From: Zancudomyces culisetae
Lineage: Eukaryota; Kickxellomycota; Harpellomycetes; Harpellales; Legeriomycetaceae
NCBI GenBank assembly: GCA_001969505.1
Contig: LSSK01000098.1
Span: forward strand, 1-38,948
Direction of reading: 5' to 3'
DNA: 38,948 nt
Below the pieces are notes generated by a model. That model was not told where the DNA came from, did not search any database, and was given only the letters and a program-made list of their open reading frames with translations. Position 1 is the first letter of the stretch; each line of letters starts with the position of its first letter. Of this stretch, positions 32,392 to 38,948 are shown piece by piece. The translations under genes and the position numbers were made by a program.

Positions 32392-34117
32392 TTATAGCGA
32401 GCCTAAATCGCTTCTGAGCTGTTTTGCAAGCGATCTTAAGTGGTCTATCTTCCTTTTACTCTCAGCCTCCAAAGAATTGAGGTTTTCCAAATGAAGACTA
32501 CGGATATACTCCTCTACAGTCATGTTTAGCTGCTCATCTGAATAAATCTCAGAATGTGGATAGTGGGGAGCAGGATAGGGTGAGATTGTATTATTCCCAG
32601 CGACAGCATTTTTATTATTTACATCATTTGGTTGCGTGGGCATAACATCCTCCATTTCGACGTCCTCCAAGGCGGGAGATTGCAGATTCAAAGTATTTGT
32701 TTTTTTCGGGTTTTTAAACGCAATTCTGAACCCAGGCTTCCTTGAATCGACCAGCTCTTGACCAGTTTGGTGGTTATTTGATGTATTATTGTTTGTGTAG
32801 CTACCAAATTGAGTGCTTGGCTGACTTCCTGTGTTCTTTTGAGGTGTGAAATTCATAGGAGGTTGTGATGATGGCTTGTGTGCGTTTTCGAGTTTTCCTT
32901 TCTTAAAAGAGGGCAATGGCGGTTTTCTGTACACCCGTTGCCCGTTGAGAATAGCCTTTTCCATACCGTTTTTTTCATGGTTTCGGGAGGGGTCACTTTT
33001 CGTATTGAGCTAATGTATTTTCATACCATAACACCTTTTTAAAGCTAGCTAATCATAGTTGAGTGTATTAATCAGAAAAATATGACATTGAGGACTTACT
33101 GTAGATGTATTTTTTTTACTATCTGAGATTTCTTTGATCATGATTTTTCGGAAATAGAGACATGATGGATAACGCTTCATATGCTCGTTCCTATTATTTG
33201 TATTTTCATCAGAATAAATGTACTTTTATTTATCCGTGTGTTTAGATTAACTAGTCTCCATCCAACGGTTCAGTCTATCTAGTTAGCAAATGGAACAAAC
33301 CTTGGATCGTCGTTTTCTTCCCATTGATCTAATATACAGTTGCAACAACCACATCTAACCGCATCGTCCCCCTCTTTATCTGGACAAAAATAGAATCCGG
33401 CCATTGCAAGCTACATTGTTATTTATTGTATCATTAAAAACACCATACGCCATATAAATATTCAAAATTGTGATGCAACAATAAAGCCTACCTTTACAGG
33501 GGATAGTCTCCACTTATTCCTACCCATTTGCGTCCAATGATCAGCAAAAGTCATTAACCGCGATTCTATGTCATTAATGTACCCGGCCAATGCGATTTTT
33601 TCTGCAACTTTTTTCGTCTTCCACCCTATAAATTTTTCTCCCTCATTCATACACACCCTTTGCCTGCAATGCACCTTTGCCCATATGCAGGCTTGGGAGT
33701 GCTCGTAATGTACTTGAAATGGATCGTCATTCTTTGTCCATTCACCGAGTTCCTTGTCGCAGTAGGCACATTTTACATTATCCGGGTGCTCTCCAGAAGG
33801 ATTAAAATAGAATCCTGCTGAGGCAAGCTATGTAATCAGCATATATAAAAAATTTCGAATTGTTATTCTACTATACGTTGTTAATTTTTTGAGGCTAATT
33901 CTCGGCTGTATACATAAACTAAAAATAGGCAATTCAACAGGAGATATCTATTCAAAAAAATTATATATAGAACACTTACACTCTCAGGTTGAGCCTTATA
34001 CCCATCGTCATCAATGTATGGCCATTTTAGCTCCACAAATGTATCGAATCTGGATTCATAATAATATTTCCACCCACTTTTAAATTTCATTTTTGCCCCT
34101 ATTTCCTCTTCGTCCAT
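32392..34117 (-). CDS. BIR1: Bir1/survivin-like chromosomal passenger protein with two BIR domains
   Basis: Five exons (34117-33980, 33827-33492, 33410-33301, 33190-33100, 33009-32392) give 430 residues. BIR1 lies at about 15-95 (SRFDTFVELKWPY, then CAYCDKELGEW, NDDP, H and C ligands). BIR2 lies at about 105-220 and has the same zinc pattern: CGCCNCILDQWEENDDPR, then EHMKRYPSC. A disordered basic/Asn-rich middle carries PLPSFKKGK and a VEMEDV acidic patch. The C-terminus is a predicted helix starting NMTVEEYIRSLHLENL, matching the end of fungal Bir1 that assembles with Borealin and INCENP. The last exon would look like an independent 190-residue gene, but its frame continues upstream to a CATTAG acceptor in the right phase. 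Bir1 targets Aurora kinase to centromeres and the spindle. Confidence 0.87.
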
Positions 34118-34256
34118 TTTATCTCAAAAATTACTCTTTATATATTGCTTTTCGTTTTTTTATTTTTTGATTTAGTCTTGTATTCTAATATTTTGTCCAG
34201 TCTATGACTATGATTATTCATTTATTAGTGTTACATATCAAATTCTCTATTATAAT

Positions 34257-34412
34257 ATGTCGAAAAAATTAAATCAGTACCAAAAATTGGATGTGTGGCG
34301 AGAAAATGCTCTTGTTTTGTTGACTCGCGATTTTCGAAAATCCAAATTCCCGTTGTATTTTTCTGTCTGCATTATTTTTTTTAGCCTCTGGATCAAATTA
34401 TTTGGAGTTTAG
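34257..34412 (+). CDS. Possible 51-aa single-pass membrane microprotein
   Basis: The frame begins MSKKLNQYQKLDVWRENAL, basic and polar, and ends in one hydrophobic helix of about 18 residues (FPLYFSVCIIFFSLWIKL). A short basic head and a single membrane span is the usual layout of small mitochondrial or ER membrane subunits. It diverges from Bir1 at 140 bp. I do not recognise it, and chance cannot be excluded. Confidence 0.25.
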   Translation: MSKKLNQYQKLDVWRENALVLLTRDFRKSKFPLYFSVCIIFFSLWIKLFGV

Positions 34413-34655
34413 AGAACCATCCAATAGATTATGATTATTTATTTACTTTAGCTCATTGACTTTATTAGCCCTGCAATAAAAATTCCCAAGCTTTATACCA
34501 CTTTACACATCAACCAAACAACAACCAGGCAATAAAAACAAAAACAAAAAATGCCTATAGTAAATACAAGCTTATGATAATGCACACATTCCTTTCCACA
34601 CACATGAACAAGTGAGATACTCAATAAATACGTTGATGTGTATATAAGTTTATTT

Positions 34656-34713
34656 CAACTCCAACTCCAACCCCAACCCCAACCCCAACTCCAACGCTCC
34701 AACGCTCCAACCT
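34656..34713. repeat. CAACYC hexamer repeat with octamer variants
   Basis: Six CAACTC/CAACCC hexamers in tandem are followed by two CAACGCTC octamers and a partial unit. It is a short microsatellite with strong strand asymmetry (C/A-rich on plus). Not coding. Confidence 0.85.
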
Positions 34714-35815
34714 TAACCTCAGCCCTATCCCTAGTAACGCCTTGGTACCAACTTTAGTCTACCTCATTATCGGCAGAATAACACAACTAAGGCTATTTAT
34801 GTATCATGGCGATGTTTTTTATTTGGAATGCTAAACCCACAATTTCGCCTATTTCCTATTTGTTTCAAGTGTGTAGTCGGGTTAATCCACAACCTTGCTA
34901 AGCAGCATTAATGTATAGAAACTGGAAAAAAAGTTAATATATATGCAGGAACGGTACTCAATCCCAACTACTTGATGAAGGACACACCAGCCTTTTAAAT
35001 TCAAAAAAGCCCGACTGCATTCTTTTGGAGATCCCTACCCTACATCTTCCTCTTTTTCTGCTGTAAATTAAACCCCTTAGCGAGTGTCAAAGAAAAAAGC
35101 GGTTCTAACATCCTTGCCGTTTAAAATTACCAGTTGATTGCTTTATAGTGTCCACAAACTAAAAAAAACACTTAAGCATAACACTTGCACAAGTGAATAT
35201 AGAAGCCAGCATTATTGATGCCGTTTTTTTTATTGCATCAACCTTGGTTTCTAACAAGCCCAAAACTTGTTTTCTTTTCTGTTCACAAAATATCCCTGCT
35301 TCATTTATTAGCGTACAGCTGAAATTAAAAGAAGCTAAGTGAGTAGAACGATAATAACGACAAGGGATGCTATTATGATTCATTCAAGCAATGGCACAAA
35401 AGTATCAATATCTCTAAAAACAACTCAAGGATCACTTTTCCATTGGCGGTTTTCCGTATTCAAAAACAGAAAAAAACAAGCAAGATTCCCCCCAAAAAAA
35501 TACTTATTATAAACTTGATAACTCGAAAGTTCTTGCTCAAAGACCAACTTTTACAGTGCTGCCATGAAAAGGCAATTGCCCCGGTATAACTGGTATAACT
35601 TTTTGCCTGGTTTTTACTATGGTCTGATAAAAAAAGTTTGTGAATGCTCACAGCTTGAGGTTAAGAGTGTACTCGGTATCTTTCAAATATTTGTTTTTGA
35701 GAGCTTCAAAATGAACTTCCCCTCTCGGTACCTGAATAATATGGAATAAGTCTAGTGTATGGAGATATATACTTGTAGTGGGTGCAGGCTAGTCAACATA
35801 ACACATTTATACAAA

Positions 35816-35835
35816 CAATACAATACAATACAATA
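35816..35835. repeat. CAATA pentanucleotide microsatellite
   Basis: Four perfect tandem CAATA units. Ordinary simple repeat. Confidence 0.9.
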
Positions 35836-36822
35836 CCCACAGGTATTCATCACAACATCTAAAGATGTATTAGATCGTGTTCAAGTATAATCCCAACAGA
35901 AAAAAATACTTGTTAAATGCACACATTGGAAGATCATAAACACGTGTATAAGTATATAGTTGTCATTATCTTCGGAACGGGCATACCTGTATCATAGCTC
36001 GTTGAAGTTTGCATACAAACAAAGGTTTACAATCCCAGATAATGTTTCTCAAAACCCGACACATGTACCACTAGCACACATTGACTAATATCCTGGTTGA
36101 AAACATCATTTTAGCGATCTGCTTGGCTAATTTCGTCATCATTGATTAGAGGTGCGTGGGTCTGAACAGCATAGTACTTGTACAGAATGGAATAACCAGG
36201 TATTAGATTAAAACTTGATAATATTCCCATCCATTGGGTTTTTTGGAATGAACTGACACAAGAAATCAATGAAAACCTGTTTTTAGCTTTTTTTTTGTCA
36301 AAAATCTTTTAAACTTCCAAGGCTTTGTAAAAAGTGGTATCGAACAATCTGAGTCAATATCCTGCAGTTATTGGTGTATGCTGAGCACATCCATCAATAA
36401 AGACTTTTTGTTTACCTTGGAAACCTGTTTATATAACAACAACATGGAAAATGTGCTGATTTAACTCGTTTGAGTGAAAATTAAAAGAGTTTTACTAGTA
36501 CTTTTTTCGTGATCATAGAACATTTTTATTGTTGTTCTTTAAGAGTCGGATTGAATATAAATTACACTTGCAAAAGGCTGCAAAAACCTCTAACTATTTC
36601 AACAAATAGTGCTACTAGTGATTAATATTCAGTGATTAGTACTTTGCTTTAAAATAAAAAAAGCATATGACAAAAAGCATTCAATCAAAAAAAAAAGTTG
36701 GCGTGTTTGAATTAAACACTGTTCAAATTGATATATTAACTAGAAATTGTGTAAAAAAGTAAATGTTAATAGGAACTCTTGTAAAAACAGTAATAACAGT
36801 CAAATATAAAGCAAAAAGAAAA

Positions 36823-38948
36823 ATGACATTGACGGCAGTGAATGTTGGATTTCTTGCCTTATGTGTAACAGATGTGGTACTATTTACCACATCAAACATA
36901 GCTTTTGTATACTGGGGTAAAAAAAAAGAAGAAATAAGCAAACATGCTGTTGTATTAAATATAATAGGATCGATGAGTATGTTGGTGGTTAACTCGGTAT
37001 ACGTGGCACAATTTGTCTGGGATGGTTTCCCGTGCATTCTTGTGCTATGGACAACGTATACCTTTCTATTTGTGTATATGGGGTGTGTTTTAGTAAAGGC
37101 GTTACGGCTGTACATTTTGTTTACAATAAACCACAAGGTATATTTTCGAAGAAACGAGATGGAAAACATATATAAAACCACCAAACTAAAGATCATTCGA
37201 GAGAATAGCCGTGCTCAACCAGAAAAAAATGATTATATTTCCATTAGTATACAAAACAAGCAGAAGGGTATGTGTCAAATCAGATTTCTATCCAAACCTA
37301 CGGTCCCAAAAACAGGCACTTCTACCCCACCAAGTTTTAATAATTCTGCCAGTATGAGGTTTATAGCCGGAATAAAACACAGATTTATCAACCTTGCGAT
37401 TGTTGAACAGAAAAGAACATCGGAAAACAGGCTACTGCTGTATCTCGCAACAATATTGTTGGTGGGGTTAGCAATAGTGACTATTATTCAAACACAGACA
37501 GATCGGTTCACTATAGCCCCCCTAGCTACAACACCTTGTAAAATATGTGTTTGGGAGTACTATCCATTGTATGGGATAAATATAATGGTGTTTTTGATAG
37601 TGTTTCCGTGTGTGGTTTACAAGCTGTGGAACATTGATGATGCGTTCGGGATCAAGTCGGATATCCTAATCGTATATTCTGGAGCGTTTATTTGCACAAT
37701 GGTCTTTGTGGCCATAGCAATTTTTAAAATACATGTTAAAAACTACATTCCGTTTATACCATGCATAATTGTATTCAATCTATCACAGATATCCTCTGTA
37801 ATCATTCCACTATTGAGACTGATGTGTCATCACTACAACAAAAACACAAAACCACTGTATCTAAATATGATTAGCGAGGAATTCTTCAAGAAGGTTATAG
37901 AGAATCCAAATTTTTTGTGTGAAATGAGAAACTATGCAGCGAAAAGGTTTTGTTCGGAAATAATGATGTTTTTAGAAGATTACCAGAGCCTGAAACAAGC
38001 GATACTTGGTTATTACATTTCAAATGTGTTTACTCTTAATATTTTGGAAATGGATTCCAATGAAAATAGATCGTCTAGTGACAATCGCTATAAAAGAATC
38101 TTTAAAATACTCAAACCGGTGTTAAAGAGTGTAGATAATAAAAGCCAGGGTGCAGTCAATAAAAAGGGTAAATTTGAGAGGCATACAGTTAAACATAAAA
38201 AGAACCTTTCCTTGACTTCTGCAAAAAACGGAGAGTGCACACCCCACAACAGTAAAACAAAAAAAAGAGCAGTGTCTCTAGAAAATATAAGGTCAAATAC
38301 CAATAGCACTCATCACACATACATTAGAAGCCCTGCCTCAATAAATCCGCATCTGATGGTGACGGAAGGAAATTGTTCCAATGGTGCACCAAACCGCATC
38401 AGCAGTCTAGTACCATTTAATTGGAAATTAGTACATAGGTCTTTTGAGTTTTATTCCAATATAGCAGAGCCACCTAATAACCCGTGCAGTAAAGAAAGCT
38501 TAAACATAATATCCGCTGGTATCAGTGGACATGTTGCACATAAATCATACAGAAAAGACAGATGTTGTGAGAGAGTTGAAACAGCAAATGCTAAAACTGA
38601 TTACAACAAGATAACCACCCCATTCTTTAGCAGTAAACAAAAGCAGCGTTCAAAACCACTTATTACAGCACCATTTATCTCGAGTATGAGCGTCTCCATT
38701 TTAGATGCGCTTTTTGTGTTTTCTAGGCAAGGCTATTGTAGAGAAGCAGAAGTTGCAGAGATAGTTGTTCCAATCAACTTGAAGGAAAAATATCAAGAGA
38801 TATACAACAGGTACATAGAAAAAGATGCAGCACTACAACTAAACATTGAAACGAAGCTGTACTTAAAGATAAAAAATGAGATAAAACATGATACATATCC
38901 TATAGGGATATTCGATGAAGTATATAAAAAAGCTTTTCTGATATTTTA
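36823..38948 (+). CDS. Seven-transmembrane receptor with C-terminal RGS domain (partial, runs off right edge)
   Basis: An uninterrupted frame of 708 codons with no stop before the edge. Seven hydrophobic helices lie at about 7-30, 42-64, 72-102, 204-222, 249-267, 280-302 and 311-333. The second cytosolic loop is long (about 100 residues), and Cys71 plus Cys239/Cys242 could form the usual extracellular disulfide. The third loop NIDDAFGIKSD is of the kind seen in fungal RGS receptors. The RGS domain follows TM7: its first part is at 350-392 (EEFFKKVIENPNFLCEM, then AAKRFCSEIMMFLEDYQSL), and its second part is at about 645-708 (VPINLKEKYQEIYNRYIEKD, LQLNI, YPIGIFDEVYKKAF). Between them is a polar Lys/Ser/Asn-rich insert of about 240 residues. 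Such receptors couple sensing to G-alpha deactivation in one chain; ligand unknown. GprK of Aspergillus has a comparable layout. Confidence 0.8.
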   Translation, partial: MTLTAVNVGFLALCVTDVVLFTTSNIAFVYWGKKKEEISKHAVVLNIIGSMSMLVVNSVYVAQFVWDGFPCILVLWTTYTFLFVYMGCVLVKALRLYILFTINHKVYFRRNEMENIYKTTKLKIIRENSRAQPEKNDYISISIQNKQKGMCQIRFLSKPTVPKTGTSTPPSFNNSASMRFIAGIKHRFINLAIVEQKRTSENRLLLYLATILLVGLAIVTIIQTQTDRFTIAPLATTPCKICVWEYYPLYGINIMVFLIVFPCVVYKLWNIDDAFGIKSDILIVYSGAFICTMVFVAIAIFKIHVKNYIPFIPCIIVFNLSQISSVIIPLLRLMCHHYNKNTKPLYLNMISEEFFKKVIENPNFLCEMRNYAAKRFCSEIMMFLEDYQSLKQAILGYYISNVFTLNILEMDSNENRSSSDNRYKRIFKILKPVLKSVDNKSQGAVNKKGKFERHTVKHKKNLSLTSAKNGECTPHNSKTKKRAVSLENIRSNTNSTHHTYIRSPASINPHLMVTEGNCSNGAPNRISSLVPFNWKLVHRSFEFYSNIAEPPNNPCSKESLNIISAGISGHVAHKSYRKDRCCERVETANAKTDYNKITTPFFSSKQKQRSKPLITAPFISSMSVSILDALFVFSRQGYCREAEVAEIVVPINLKEKYQEIYNRYIEKDAALQLNIETKLYLKIKNEIKHDTYPIGIFDEVYKKAFLIF

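Larger units (their letters stand above)
34118..36822. other. Long intergenic region between Bir1 and the receptor gene
   Basis: 2.7 kb, divergent promoters at both ends. It includes a hexamer repeat (34656-34713), a CAATA run (35816-35835) and one short possible ORF (34257-34412), listed separately. Other ORFs (35159-35383 minus, 35564-35749 plus) look random. Confidence 0.5.

Noticed and set aside
32392-32964. Independent 190-residue gene
   Set aside because: The frame extends upstream to an acceptor in the right phase, and its C-terminal helix is the one expected at the end of Bir1, so it is the last Bir1 exon.
34668-34686. Interstitial telomere made of CCCCAA units
   Set aside because: Only three central units match, they sit in a varying CAACYC array, and the flanks are ordinary intergenic DNA with genes on both sides.
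36723-37196. 157-residue minus-strand membrane ORF
   Set aside because: It lies opposite the receptor gene; its hydrophobicity mirrors the receptor helices, and the plus frame continues open for 708 codons.

Overview
This window looks like nuclear DNA of a filamentous or early-diverging fungus. It is AT-rich, with spliceosomal introns of about 65-205 nt that mostly start GTAAGT, GTAAGC or GTATG, and intergenic spaces of 0.5-2.7 kb. The gene set is fungal: an Ecm33/Sps2-type GPI wall protein, a Tem1/Spg1 GTPase, Bir1 with two BIR domains, Cmr1, and a seven-helix receptor fused to an RGS domain. NDUFAF7 implies mitochondrial complex I, which argues against Saccharomyces-like and fission yeasts. 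The RGS receptor with these intron-bearing, AT-rich genes suggests an early-diverging group (Kickxellomycotina is my guess), but the sequence alone does not settle this.

Layout, left to right: the 5' part of a Gln/Pro-rich gene running off the left edge (minus, 1-801); a single-exon disordered RG-rich protein (minus, 2522-4441); an Ecm33-like GPI protein (plus, 6783-8144); Spg1/Tem1 GTPase (plus, 10398-11251) converging on cohesin Rad21 (minus, 11341-13302); DNA polymerase epsilon subunit B, eight exons (plus, 14732-17228); an HSF-type transcription factor (plus, 19138-20319) converging on NDUFAF7 (minus, 20807-22588); a 57-residue protein with a KVTF motif (plus, 24445-24618); isovaleryl-CoA dehydrogenase (plus, 25757-27001) converging on Cmr1 (minus, 27078-28886); proteasome alpha3/Pre9 (minus, 29346-30388); signal peptidase subunit Spc1 (minus, 31332-31828); Bir1/survivin (minus, 32392-34117); and an RGS-domain GPCR running off the right edge (plus, 36823-38948).

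Several neighbours act in chromosome replication and segregation (Spg1, Rad21, Dpb2, Cmr1, Bir1), but they have separate promoters and mixed strands, so this is probably chance. The least ordinary points are the RGS domain split by an insertion of about 240 residues, the shared intron position in the two BIR repeats, a Glu at the usual catalytic Gln position of the Spg1-like GTPase, the small KVTF protein, and the uncharacterised RG-rich protein. I found no mobile element, CRISPR array, tRNA or rRNA.
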